NCBI RefSeq assembly: GCF_000966285.1
Contig: NZ_KQ031391.1
Span: 5,146,430 to 5,210,429, forward strand
DNA from: Pseudofrankia sp. DC12
GTDB taxonomy: Bacteria; Actinomycetota; Actinomycetes; Frankiales; Frankiaceae
Reading direction: 5' to 3'
Length of the DNA stretch: 64,000 bases
Shown here: piece after piece, positions 17,876 through 26,105 of the stretch
How the letters are laid out: each line of letters starts with the position of its first letter
How positions within the stretch are numbered: the stretch's first letter is position 1
The notes under the pieces: generated by a model
The model's database searches: none
What the model saw: the letters and a program-made list of their open reading frames with translations, nothing else
Told to the model about the DNA's origin: nothing
Program-made: the position numbers and the translations under genes

Positions 17876-18547
17876 CTATTGATCGGTATCCGGGCCGGTG
17901 GGCTTCTCGCGCAGGTGCAGGGCGTTCAGGAACAGCCGGGTGAGCTGCTCGGCGCCCTCGTCGAAGTCGGTGTCGAACAGGCCCTGGACGAGCCACATCT
18001 CGGCGAACCTGGTGACCATCGCGCCAAGCGCGGAGGCCGCGATCGTCGGGTTGAGGCTCGGGTCGACCCGGCCGCGCCGCTGGAGCTGGGCGATCGAGTC
18101 CGAGATGCGCTCCCGGTCGCGCTGTTGGTGCTCGAACCGGACGGTGTTCAGGAGCGTGTCGTAGCGGGAGACCTGCTCGATGACGCCAATGATCCGGGCT
18201 TCCTGCCGGTAGCTCTCCAGGAACCGACGGTTGCCGGCGCGGATCCGGTCCTGTGGGGACGCGATCGAGGCCGGGTCGAAGATGACCGTGCTCAGCGGCG
18301 CGTGCAGCAGGTCCGAGAGGGCCATGGCGACCTCCCGGAAGATCTGCTCCTTCGAGTCGAAGTAGTGGTAGAAGGAGCCGTGGGAGAGGCCCGCGCGCTC
18401 GGCGATGTCCGAGATCCGCGCCTCCAGGAAGCCGCCCTCCTCGAAGACCGCCTTCGCCGCCTCAAGCAGCCGGGCCCTGGTCGCGGCGCCCTTGCGCGAG
18501 CGCGGCCCGTTGGGCTTGTCCCGGTCGACTGGCACCACCGTCGCCAA
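17876..18547 (-). CDS. TetR-family transcriptional regulator
   Basis: A 223-residue TetR protein. The DNA-binding domain spans about residues 20-65: AATRARLLEAAKAVFEEGGF, then DIAERAGLSHGSFYHYFDSK (helix-turn-helix). The larger C-terminal ligand domain is unassigned. Its own upstream region contains the 22-bp palindrome at 18742-18763, about 195 bases before the start and between it and the amidohydrolase at 19309, so control of that operon is a fair guess. Confidence 0.9.
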   Translation of the reverse strand: MATVVPVDRDKPNGPRSRKGAATRARLLEAAKAVFEEGGFLEARISDIAERAGLSHGSFYHYFDSKEQIFREVAMALSDLLHAPLSTVIFDPASIASPQDRIRAGNRRFLESYRQEARIIGVIEQVSRYDTLLNTVRFEHQQRDRERISDSIAQLQRRGRVDPSLNPTIAASALGAMVTRFAEMWLVQGLFDTDFDEGAEQLTRLFLNALHLREKPTGPDTDQ

Positions 18548-18741
18548 TGCCTGCTCCTGTTCACCGGAGATCGAGGTGACGCTGAGTGACGTCTCGCGCG
18601 GTGCGGGCTCGCCCGCCCCTTACACTGCGTGACTCTTCGGCGGACGACTCAGTGAGCAGGGTCACCCACGCCCAGTGTACGTGCGGTCATCGTCGGCCCT
18701 ATGTGATCGCCCTCGTTGGCAGGTCGATGCCCGAGTAGCGT

Positions 18742-18763
18742 GTTTCGACGTCGACGTTGAAAC
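18742..18763. promoter_or_regulatory. 22-bp palindrome GTTTC-N12-GAAAC
   Basis: Twenty of 22 positions are symmetric around 18752/18753 (core ACGTCGACGT). It lies between a minus-strand TetR gene and a plus-strand amidohydrolase gene, the usual place for a TetR operator. Confidence 0.55.
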
Positions 18764-19012
18764 CGTGGCACGACTCACTGGGCGGTCGGCCGGCGACCCG
18801 GCGCGCCGTCACCCAGAAGCGGCAAGGAGCTGCGATGCGGCCTCTCCCCGCGCTGACCCCGGCCAGCGAGTGGTTCTGGACGTCAGCGAGTCCGGTTCGG
18901 GGAAGGGTGACCCGAGCTGTGTCTCGTCGATCTTCGGCCAGCCAGGTGACGGTCGACCCGGCGCCACTCTCATCCAGGATCGTCGCCTTCGGAGCCGTCG
19001 GCTGCCGGCCGT

Positions 19013-19092
19013 TGATCGCGGTTCTGGACCTCGCGTGCGCGTGGGCGTGATCAGGGCTTGTCTGTGACCGCTGGGGGTCCAAACGGCGATCA
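19013..19092. repeat. divergent copy of the 75-bp element
   Basis: Starts TGATCGCGG and ends AAACGGCGATCA, as copies A and B do, but is 80 bases long and differs inside. The last 30 bases match copy B best. Probably an older copy. Confidence 0.45.
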
Positions 19093-19308
19093 CCGGCGCG
19101 GTCGCCGACGCGCGGTGCCGGCTGCCTGGACCCGCTCGGCTGGACCGCTCGGCAGAGCCCGGCCGGTGGGGAGAGGGCCGCGGCCCCGAGTGACGCCCGC
19201 CACTCGCCGGGCCCCTGAGCGCCAGCCGGCCAAGATGCATTATGAATTGGCTGAAGAGCGGCAAGCCAGAGCAGAAAGCCGGCGGCCAGAGCAGCAGGAG
19301 GCACGACG

Positions 19309-20529
19309 ATGACCGCAACTGGCCCAGGTGACACCGTCATCCCGGTGTTCGACGCGGACAACCATCTCTACGAGACGACGGACGCGTTCACGAAGTACCT
19401 GCCGGAGCGGTACAAGAAGGCGATCGACTACGTCGATGTGCACGGCCGCACGAAGATCGCGGTGCGCGGGACGATCAGCGACTTCATCCCGAACCCGACC
19501 TTCAACATGGTGGCCCGCCCGGGCGCGCAGGAGGAGTACTACCGCAAGGGCAACCCGGACGGGAAGTCCCGCCGGGAGATCTTCGGCAAGCCGGTGCCCA
19601 GCATCCCGGCCTGGCGGGAGCCGGCGGCCCGGCTGAAGCTGATGGACGAGGAGCAGGGCCTCGACCGCACGCTGCTGTTCCCGACGCTCGCCAGCCTGCT
19701 CGAGGAGCGGATGCGCGACGATCCGGAGCTGACCCACGCCGCCATCCACGCCCTGAACGAGTGGCTGTACGAGACCTGGCAGTTCAACTACAACGGCCTC
19801 GACCGGATCTTCACCGCACCCGTGATCACCCTTCCGGTCGTCGGCGAGGCGGTCAAGGAGCTGGACTGGGTGCTGGAGCGCGGCGCGAAGGTGATCCTGA
19901 TCCGCCCGGCGCCAGTGCCCGGCTACAAGGGCCCGCGCTCGTTCGCCCTGCCGGAGTTCGACCCGTTCTGGGCCCGGGTCCAGGAGGCCGACATCCTGGT
20001 CGCCCTGCACGCGTCCGACTCGGGCTACTCCCGTTTCACCGGTGAGTGGGCGGGCTCCGCCACCGAGCACCTGCCGTTCCAGCCGAACGCGTTCCGGATG
20101 CTGCACTCGTGGCGGCCGATCGAGGACGCGGTGGCGTCGCTGGTCATCCACGGTGCTGTGACGCGCTTCCCGCGTCTCAAGATCGCTGCCGTCGAGAACG
20201 GCGCCTCGTGGCTCGCGCCGCTGATCAAGACCCTCCAGGACCTCTACAAGAAGCTGCCGCAGGACTTCCTGGAGAACCCGCTGGAGGGGCTGCGGCGCAA
20301 CATTTACATCAGCCCTTTCTGGGAGGAGAACATCGCCGGCCTGGCCGGGCTGCTCGGTGAGGAGCACGTCCTGTTCGGCTCCGACTACCCGCACCCGGAG
20401 GGCCTGGCCAACCCGGTCAGCTACCTTGACGACCTCAGGGGCCAGCCCGAGCCGTTCGTCCGCAAGGTCATGGGCGAGAACCTGGCCAAGCTGATGAACG
20501 TCCCGGTCGCCCTGCCCGCCACGGTCTGA
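19309..20529 (+). CDS. amidohydrolase-related protein (PF04909)
   Basis: A 406-residue TIM-barrel metal-dependent hydrolase or decarboxylase of the ACMSD-like amidohydrolase_2 family. N-terminal metal motif FDADNHLYET (about residue 11), LFPTLASLLEERM, HASDSGYSRF (barrel histidine), ENGASWLAPL and the metal aspartate in FGSDYPHPEG near the end. Such proteins are abundant beside acyl-CoA genes in mycobacteria and Frankia, with unknown substrates. ATG 19309 follows GCAGGAGG. It is a close paralogue of the protein at 23386, from which it differs by small insertions (MDEEQ, FNYNGLD). Confidence 0.88.
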   Translation: MTATGPGDTVIPVFDADNHLYETTDAFTKYLPERYKKAIDYVDVHGRTKIAVRGTISDFIPNPTFNMVARPGAQEEYYRKGNPDGKSRREIFGKPVPSIPAWREPAARLKLMDEEQGLDRTLLFPTLASLLEERMRDDPELTHAAIHALNEWLYETWQFNYNGLDRIFTAPVITLPVVGEAVKELDWVLERGAKVILIRPAPVPGYKGPRSFALPEFDPFWARVQEADILVALHASDSGYSRFTGEWAGSATEHLPFQPNAFRMLHSWRPIEDAVASLVIHGAVTRFPRLKIAAVENGASWLAPLIKTLQDLYKKLPQDFLENPLEGLRRNIYISPFWEENIAGLAGLLGEEHVLFGSDYPHPEGLANPVSYLDDLRGQPEPFVRKVMGENLAKLMNVPVALPATV

Positions 20530-20567
20530 CGGCCTGTCACCGCCGGGCGCCGGCCACGATCCGCCGC

Positions 20568-20594
20568 CCGCGGCCGGGGGACCCTCGGCCGCGG
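20568..20594. terminator. GC-rich hairpin after the amidohydrolase gene
   Basis: Arms 20568-20576 and 20586-20594 (CCGCGGCCG/CGGCCGCGG), 9-base loop, 39 bases beyond the stop at 20529. No T-run; a likely intrinsic or Rho-assisted terminator. Confidence 0.5.
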
Positions 20595-20684
20595 CCGGCG
20601 GCGGCGCTCAAAACGGACACCGCCGCCGCCCGGCGGGTACGGTCCAGCAGAGTACGACCGCTCTGAAATTTTGATTCCCGTCTG

Positions 20685-20703
20685 GCGAGAATGTAGCTTC
20701 CAC
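20685..20703. promoter_or_regulatory. degenerate GCGAGAAT operator
   Basis: GCGAGAAT at 20685-20692 is the same half-site as in the perfect palindrome at 23347; the second half (GCTTCCAC) is poorly conserved. It lies 96 bases before the aldehyde dehydrogenase gene. Confidence 0.35.
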
Positions 20704-20798
20704 TGCGGGGCGGCGCCGAGCGCACCGCATGCTGGCGACGCAGGCCCCGCACCCCGCCAGCCGGCACAGGTGAACACATACGAGGGCGAGGGGTTCCC

Positions 20799-22238
20799 TT
20801 GAAGGGCTTACTGATCGACGGGCAGCTGGTCGAGGCGCCCCGGACCACCGTGTCGTACAACCCCACGACCGGCGAGGTGCTCGGGGAGGCTCCCGACGCC
20901 ACGGTCGAGCAGGCGAAGGCCGCCGTCGCGGCGGCCCGGCGCGCGTTCGACACCACGGACTGGTCCACGAACGTCGAGTTCCGGATCCGGTGTCTCCGGC
21001 AGTTCCACGGCGGCCTGGTCAAGCACCGCGAGGAGCTGCGCGAGCTGACGATCGCCGAGGTCGGCCACCCGCGCCAGATGACGTACGGCCCGGCGCTGGA
21101 CGTCCCGATCGACATCGTCAAGTACTACACGGACCTGCTGGAGGGCTTCGCGTTCACCGAGGAGCTCCCGGAGGTCGAGTCCTACGGGATCAAGAACCGG
21201 CGCTGGGTGGAGAAGGAGCCCGCGGGCGTCGTCTCCGCGATCATTCCCTACAACTACCCGACCCAGATCGCGCTCGCGAAGGTCGCTCCCGCGCTCGCGG
21301 CAGGCTGCACCGTGATCCTCAAGGGCGCCCCGCAGACCCCGCTGATCACCCTCGCGCTCGGCGAGATCATCGCCAACGAGACCGACATCCCGGCCGGCGT
21401 GGTCAACGTGATCACCTCGCCGTCGGTCGAGGTCGCCGAGGTGCTCACCAGCGACCCCGGCGTCGACATGATCACCTTCACCGGCTCGACGCCGGTCGGC
21501 CGGCGGATCATGGAAGTGGCCTCGAAGACCGTCAAGAAGGTCTTCCTGGAGCTCGGCGGCAAGTCCGCGCTCATCGCCGTCGACGATGCGGACGCCGACT
21601 TCCTGGCCCTCGTCGCGACGATGGCGATCTGCTCGCACGCGGGGCAGGGCTGCGCCGTGACCTCGCGCCTGCTGGTCCCCAGCTCGCGCAAGGACGAGTT
21701 CGTCGAGAAGGTCAAGGCCGCGATCGGGAACGTCGTCGTCGGCGACCCGAAGCTGGCCGAGACCTACGTCGGCCCGCTGATCAGCGCCGAGCAGCGGGAG
21801 AAGGTCGACGCCATGGTCCAGCGGGCCGTCGCGGCAGGCGCCACGCTCGTCGCCGGCGGCCAGAGCATCGATGGCCCCGGCTACTTCTACGCCCCGACGG
21901 TGCTGGCCGACGTCGACCCGAACAGCGAGATCGCTCAGGACGAGGTGTTCGGTCCCGTCCTCACCGTCATCGAGTACGCGGACGACGACGAGGCTGTCGC
22001 GATCGCCAACAACTCGATCTTCGGTCTGTCCGGCTCGGTCTTCGGCGCCGACGACGACCGGGCGATCGCGATCGCCCGGCGAATCCGGACCGGCACCGTG
22101 AGCGTCAACGGCGGTATCTGGTTCGCTCCCGACTCGCCGTTCGGCGGGTACAAGCAGTCCGGTATCGGCCGCGAGATGGGCGTCGCCGGGCTGGAGGAGT
22201 TCTTCGAGCGCAAGACCTTGGCGGTGCCGGCCAGGTAG
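20799..22238 (+). CDS. aldehyde dehydrogenase family protein
   Basis: A 479-residue NAD(P)-dependent aldehyde dehydrogenase. Motifs: PYNYPTQIALAKVAPALAAG, FTGSTPVGRRIM (cofactor), catalytic glutamate in LELGGKSALIAV, catalytic cysteine in HAGQGCAVTSRLL, and DEVFGPVLTVIEY. It oxidises an aldehyde to an acid, or to a CoA ester in some relatives. TTG start at 20799 with a G-rich site (GAGGGG) upstream. A degenerate GCGAGAAT site precedes it. Followed at once by a CoA-transferase fossil. Confidence 0.93.
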   Translation: MKGLLIDGQLVEAPRTTVSYNPTTGEVLGEAPDATVEQAKAAVAAARRAFDTTDWSTNVEFRIRCLRQFHGGLVKHREELRELTIAEVGHPRQMTYGPALDVPIDIVKYYTDLLEGFAFTEELPEVESYGIKNRRWVEKEPAGVVSAIIPYNYPTQIALAKVAPALAAGCTVILKGAPQTPLITLALGEIIANETDIPAGVVNVITSPSVEVAEVLTSDPGVDMITFTGSTPVGRRIMEVASKTVKKVFLELGGKSALIAVDDADADFLALVATMAICSHAGQGCAVTSRLLVPSSRKDEFVEKVKAAIGNVVVGDPKLAETYVGPLISAEQREKVDAMVQRAVAAGATLVAGGQSIDGPGYFYAPTVLADVDPNSEIAQDEVFGPVLTVIEYADDDEAVAIANNSIFGLSGSVFGADDDRAIAIARRIRTGTVSVNGGIWFAPDSPFGGYKQSGIGREMGVAGLEEFFERKTLAVPAR

Positions 22239-22395
22239 GCGCCCGGCCGCTGGAGGGTGTCCGCGTCCTCGAGGTCGCGACGAACGGCTTCGTGCCGTCG
22301 GGCGGCGCAATCCTCGGGGAGCGGGGCGCCTCCTTGAGCTCGGCCACGACGGGGAGAAGAGCATCGAACTGAAGAAGGCCGGCGCCATCACCTGA
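22239..22395 (+). pseudogene. CaiB/BaiF CoA-transferase fossil, N- and C-terminus joined
   Basis: Directly after the aldehyde dehydrogenase stop, one frame reads PLEGVRVLEVA, NGFVPSGGAILGERGA, the exact beginning of a CaiB-type CoA transferase. From about 22335 another frame reads ELGHDGEKSIELKKAGAIT then TGA, which matches the C-terminus of such proteins. Roughly 330 codons between the two ends are missing. The pieces are out of frame with each other, so this cannot make an enzyme. Confidence 0.7.
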
Positions 22396-22410
22396 CCTGG
22401 CCCGGCCGGA

Positions 22411-22451
22411 CACGGCAGAGGGGCCGCCCCGCGTGCGGCCCCTCTGCCGTG
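22411..22451. terminator. 17-bp perfect hairpin terminator between convergent genes
   Basis: Arms 22411-22427 and 22435-22451 are perfect reverse complements with a 7-base loop. It lies between the plus-strand CoA-transferase fossil and the minus-strand enoyl-CoA hydratase, so it can serve both strands. Confidence 0.8.
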
Positions 22452-22480
22452 GACTGGGCTGCTGTGGGAGCTGGGAAGGC

Positions 22481-23212
22481 TTACTTGTTCTTCATGCGGC
22501 TGAAGACCTTGTCGGCCTCGGCCCAGTGCTCGTCCGCGGCCCAGAGGCGCCCGAACGCCTCGGCGGCCTCCTGGGCGGTGGTCGCGCCCGACATGATCCG
22601 CTTGATCTCGACGGCCGGCTGGCGCGCCAGCGACCGCGCGATCGCGCGCCACCCGGCGTCGAACTCCGCCCGGGGGAGCACCTGGTCGACGAGCCCCAGG
22701 CGGGCAGCCTCGGTGGCGTCGACAACCAGGCCGCCGCCGGCGAGCAGGAGCGCCCTGCCCTTGCCGACCATCGCGGCGAGCCGTTCCGAGCCGCCCCAGG
22801 CCGGCATGATCGCGAGCGTCACCTGGGTGAAGCCGATCTGGACGCCCTCGGCGGCGATCCGGATGTCGGCGGCCACCGCGACCTCGGCGCCGCCGCCCAG
22901 GGCGTGGCCGTTGACCGCCGCGATCGTCGGGCCGGGGAAGTCCGCGATCCGGTCGCACAGGCCGCGCATCCGCAGCGCCATGCCGACCGCGCCCTCGAAG
23001 GTGCGGATCGCGGCCAGCTCCTTGAGGTCGCCGCCCGAGATGAAGGCCCGCTCGCCGGCTCCGGTGATCGCCAGGGCGTTCGCGCCGGCGGAGTCGACGG
23101 CGTCGAGCACCTTCTCCAGCTCGTCCATGGTGTCCCGCGAGATGGCGTTGCGTGCCTCGGGACGGTTGATCGTGACGACCGCGAGGCCCGCCTCGATTTC
23201 GAGATCGATCAC
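22481..23212 (-). CDS. enoyl-CoA hydratase/isomerase family protein
   Basis: A 243-residue crotonase. VVTINRPEARNAISRDTMDE at about residue 12, oxyanion residues in TGAGERAFISGGDLKE and NGHALGGGAEVAVAADIRIA, where the second glutamate position is kept. It hydrates or isomerises an enoyl-CoA. Homology starts at the GTG at 23212 (VIDLEIEAG), with GGAG about 10 bases upstream; an open extension to 23374 has no protein character. It is divergent from the amidohydrolase at 23386 across a region with two dyad sites. Confidence 0.88.
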   Translation of the reverse strand: MIDLEIEAGLAVVTINRPEARNAISRDTMDELEKVLDAVDSAGANALAITGAGERAFISGGDLKELAAIRTFEGAVGMALRMRGLCDRIADFPGPTIAAVNGHALGGGAEVAVAADIRIAAEGVQIGFTQVTLAIMPAWGGSERLAAMVGKGRALLLAGGGLVVDATEAARLGLVDQVLPRAEFDAGWRAIARSLARQPAVEIKRIMSGATTAQEAAEAFGRLWAADEHWAEADKVFSRMKNK

Positions 23213-23346
23213 TGTGCCAGCTCCGCCGTCGGTACTACGTTCTCGTTCAGCGAGAGTACCGGCCCGCGATCGCGGCGGTGGCCATGGCCGCGGCGCCGGG
23301 CCCGCGGCTGTGTCCTGTTCCGGCGGGGCGTTGCGGCTGGGCCGGC

Positions 23347-23365
23347 GCGAGAATAGGATTCTCGC
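23347..23365. promoter_or_regulatory. perfect palindrome GCGAGAAT-AGG-ATTCTCGC
   Basis: Eight-base arms, 3-base spacer, 21 bases before the amidohydrolase ATG at 23386, a position where binding would block transcription or sit in the leader. The core GAGAAY-N3-RTTCTC recurs at 43877-43891 and 48329-48343. Very likely a repressor operator. A further dyad, TCTCG/CGAGA inside GGTACT/AGTACC, is at 23231-23260. Confidence 0.75.
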
Positions 23366-23385
23366 ACTCAGCAAGGAGGCATCTC

Positions 23386-24576
23386 ATGTCCATGAGCTCC
23401 GTGAGTTCGCGTTCGCCGTACCCGGTCTTCGACGCGGACAACCACCTGTACGAGACCAAGGACGCCTTCACGAAGTACCTGCCGAAGGAGTTCGAGGGCG
23501 CGATCCGCTACGTCGAGGTCGAGGGCCGTACCAAGATCGCCATTCGCGGCCAGATCAGCGAGTACATCCCGAACCCGACGTTCGACGTCGTGGCGAGGCC
23601 GGGCGCCCAGGAGGACTACTTCCGGGTCGGCAACCCGGAGGGCAAGTCCTACCGCGAGATCGTCGGCAGGCCGATGCGCGCGGTCCCGGCGTTCCGCGAG
23701 CCCGCCGCGCGGCTGGAGCTGATGGACGAGCAGGGCCTCGACCGGACGCTGATGTTCCCGACGCTCGCGAGCCTGCTCGAGGAGCGGATGCGCGACGACC
23801 CGCAGCTGACGCACGCCGTCGTCCACGCGCTCAACGAGTGGATGTACGAGACCTGGCAGTTCAACTACGCCGACCGGATCTACTCCACCCCGGTGATCAC
23901 GCTGCCGATCGTCGAGAAGGCGATCGAGGAGCTGGAGTGGGTCGTCGCCCGCGGCGCCCGCGTCATCCTGGTCCGCCCCGCGCCGGTCCCCGGCCTCGCC
24001 GGCTCGCGCTCGTTCGGCCTGCCGGAGTTCGACCCGTTCTGGGCGAAGGCCGTCGAGCACGGCGTGCTGGTCTGCATGCACTCCTCGGACAGCGGCTACG
24101 CCCGCTACCAGAGCGACTGGGACTCGAACAAGCGCGAGTACCTGCCGTTCAAGCCGGACGTGTTCAAGATGGTCAGCCAGTGGCGCCCGATCGAGGACTC
24201 GGTCGCGGCGATGGTCTGCCACGGCGCGCTGTCCCGGTTCCCCGAACTGAAGATCGCCGTCATCGAGAACGGCGCCTCCTGGGTCGCGCCGCTGATGAAG
24301 TCGCTCAAGGACGCCTACAAGAAGTACCCGCAGGGCTTCCTGGAGCACCCGGTCGACATCATGCGCCGCAACGTCAACATCTCCCCCTTCTGGGAGGAGA
24401 GCTACTCCGGCCTCGGCGAGCTGCTCGGCATTGACCGCATCCTGTTCGGGTCGGACTACCCGCACCCGGAGGGCCTCGGCGACCCGGTCACCTACATCTC
24501 GGAGCTGGGCGACCTCAGCGAGGACGACAAGGTCAAGGTCATGGGCGGCAACCTCGCCAAGCTGATCGACGGCTGA
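23386..24576 (+). CDS. amidohydrolase-related protein (PF04909), second copy
   Basis: A 396-residue paralogue of the 19309 protein. FDADNHLYETKDAFTKYLP at about residue 13, LFGSDYPHPEGLGDP near the end, HSSDSGYARY and ENGASWVAPLMKSL in between; the same metal-binding layout. ATG 23386 follows AAGGAGG with a 5-base spacer. It opens an operon: the ligase starts 8 bases after it, then the B12 mutase genes, an LLM enzyme and a CoA transferase. The operator 23347-23365 sits in its leader. Possibly a decarboxylase or hydrolase acting before or after CoA activation. Confidence 0.9.
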   Translation: MSMSSVSSRSPYPVFDADNHLYETKDAFTKYLPKEFEGAIRYVEVEGRTKIAIRGQISEYIPNPTFDVVARPGAQEDYFRVGNPEGKSYREIVGRPMRAVPAFREPAARLELMDEQGLDRTLMFPTLASLLEERMRDDPQLTHAVVHALNEWMYETWQFNYADRIYSTPVITLPIVEKAIEELEWVVARGARVILVRPAPVPGLAGSRSFGLPEFDPFWAKAVEHGVLVCMHSSDSGYARYQSDWDSNKREYLPFKPDVFKMVSQWRPIEDSVAAMVCHGALSRFPELKIAVIENGASWVAPLMKSLKDAYKKYPQGFLEHPVDIMRRNVNISPFWEESYSGLGELLGIDRILFGSDYPHPEGLGDPVTYISELGDLSEDDKVKVMGGNLAKLIDG

Positions 24577-24584
24577 GCGCGCCG

Positions 24585-26105
24585 GTGAGACAGAACGTCA
24601 GGGTCGAAGGCGGCCTGCGGATCGCGGGGACCACGGACAGCCCGGCCTTCCAGGGGCTGCCGTGGGACACCATCCCGGAGATGGTGCTCAGCGCCGCGGC
24701 GCGGTTCGGCGACGCGGAGGCGCTTGTCGACGGCGACCTCCGCCTCACCTACGTCCAGTTCGTCGAACGGGTCCGCACAGCCGCCGGCGCGTTCGCCGAG
24801 CTGGGGGTCGAGGCGGGCGACCGGGTGGCCCTCTGGGCGCCGAACTCGGCCGAATGGGCGATCGCCGCGTTCGGCCTGCTGACGGCGGGCGGCGTGCTGG
24901 TCCCGGTCAACACCCGGTACAAGGCGGCCGAGGCCGCGGACATCATCGTGCGCAGCGGCGCGAAGGCGGTGCTGACCCGGCCCGGCTTCCTCGGCATCGA
25001 CTACGAGATCCCGGCCGGAGTCACCGGCGTCGACCTCAAGTCGGACTTCCTCATGTCCGGCTCGCCGTTCGAGCGCAAGGTGGACGGCGGCGACATCGCC
25101 GACATCATCTTCACCTCCGGCACGACCGGGCGCCCCAAGGGCGTGATGATGAACCACCGCCAGACGCTGCGGCTCTACACCGAGTGGACGTACCAGGCCC
25201 AGCTCCACGAGGGCGACCGGTACCTGATGATCAACCCGTACTTCCACACCTTCGGCCTCAAGGCGGGGCTGATCGCGTCCCTGATCAAGGGTGCGGCGAT
25301 GTTCCCGCTGGCCGTGTTCGACGTGGCAGGAGTCGCGGAGATCGTGGAGCGCGAGAAGATCACGATGTTGCCCGGCGCGCCGACCGTCTACCAGTCGCTG
25401 CTGGAGGCGGCCGGCTCGGGCCAGATCGCCGGCCGGGACCTGTCGTCGTTGCGCTGCGCCGTCACCGGCTCGGCGGACATCCCGGTGGAGCTGATCCGCC
25501 GGATGAAGCAGGAGCTGCCGTTCCAGCACATCATGACCGGCTACGGCCTCACCGAAGCGGGCACGGCGACGGCCTCGCGGCCCGGCGACTCGTTCGAGGA
25601 CATCGCCACCACGGTCGGCGCGCCCTGTGACGGCATCGAGGTGGCGATCGCGGGTGACAGCGAGGTGCTGATCCGCGGCTACAGCGTCATGCAGGGCTAC
25701 TTCGGGAACCCGGCGGCCACTGCCGAGACGATCGACGCCGGCGGCTGGCTGCACACCGGCGACCTCGGCTCGATGGACGACCGCGGCTACGTGAAGATCA
25801 TCGGCCGCAAGAAGGACATGTTCATCGTCGGCGGGTTCAACGCCTATCCGGCCGAGATCGAGGGCTACCTGCTGGAGCACCCGGCCATCGCCCAGGCGGC
25901 CGTCATCGGCGTGCCGGACGCGCGGCTGGGCGAGGTGTGCAAGGCCTTCGTCGTGAAGCGGTCCGGCGCCGAGGTGACGGCCGGCGAGATCATCGCCTGG
26001 TCCAGGGAACGGATGGCCGGCTTCAAGGCGCCCCGCATCGTCGAGTTCCTGGACGCGCTCCCGCTGAACGCCACCGGCAAGGTCGTGAAGGACCAGCTGC
26101 GATGA
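24585..26105 (+). CDS. acyl-CoA synthetase (AMP-forming)
   Basis: A 506-residue ANL-superfamily ligase. P-loop-like IIFTSGTTGRPKGVMMNH (about residue 170), YGLTEAGTATAS, GWLHTGDLGSMDDRG, the hinge GRKKDMFIVGGFN and catalytic lysine in NATGKVVKDQLR at the very end. It activates a carboxylic acid to its CoA thioester. GTG start, 8 bases after the amidohydrolase stop; its TGA overlaps the mutase ATG (ATGA). The acid it activates is probably the precursor of the mutase substrate. Confidence 0.93.
   Translation: MRQNVRVEGGLRIAGTTDSPAFQGLPWDTIPEMVLSAAARFGDAEALVDGDLRLTYVQFVERVRTAAGAFAELGVEAGDRVALWAPNSAEWAIAAFGLLTAGGVLVPVNTRYKAAEAADIIVRSGAKAVLTRPGFLGIDYEIPAGVTGVDLKSDFLMSGSPFERKVDGGDIADIIFTSGTTGRPKGVMMNHRQTLRLYTEWTYQAQLHEGDRYLMINPYFHTFGLKAGLIASLIKGAAMFPLAVFDVAGVAEIVEREKITMLPGAPTVYQSLLEAAGSGQIAGRDLSSLRCAVTGSADIPVELIRRMKQELPFQHIMTGYGLTEAGTATASRPGDSFEDIATTVGAPCDGIEVAIAGDSEVLIRGYSVMQGYFGNPAATAETIDAGGWLHTGDLGSMDDRGYVKIIGRKKDMFIVGGFNAYPAEIEGYLLEHPAIAQAAVIGVPDARLGEVCKAFVVKRSGAEVTAGEIIAWSRERMAGFKAPRIVEFLDALPLNATGKVVKDQLR

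Larger units (their letters stand above)
18548..19308. other. 761-base intergenic region with operator and repeat
   Basis: No gene is supported; the open frames present are low-complexity and mutually overlapping. It holds the palindrome at 18742-18763, the divergent 75/80-bp element at 19013-19092 and the leader of the amidohydrolase gene (GCAGGAGG before ATG 19309). Unusually long for this otherwise compact window. Confidence 0.5.
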
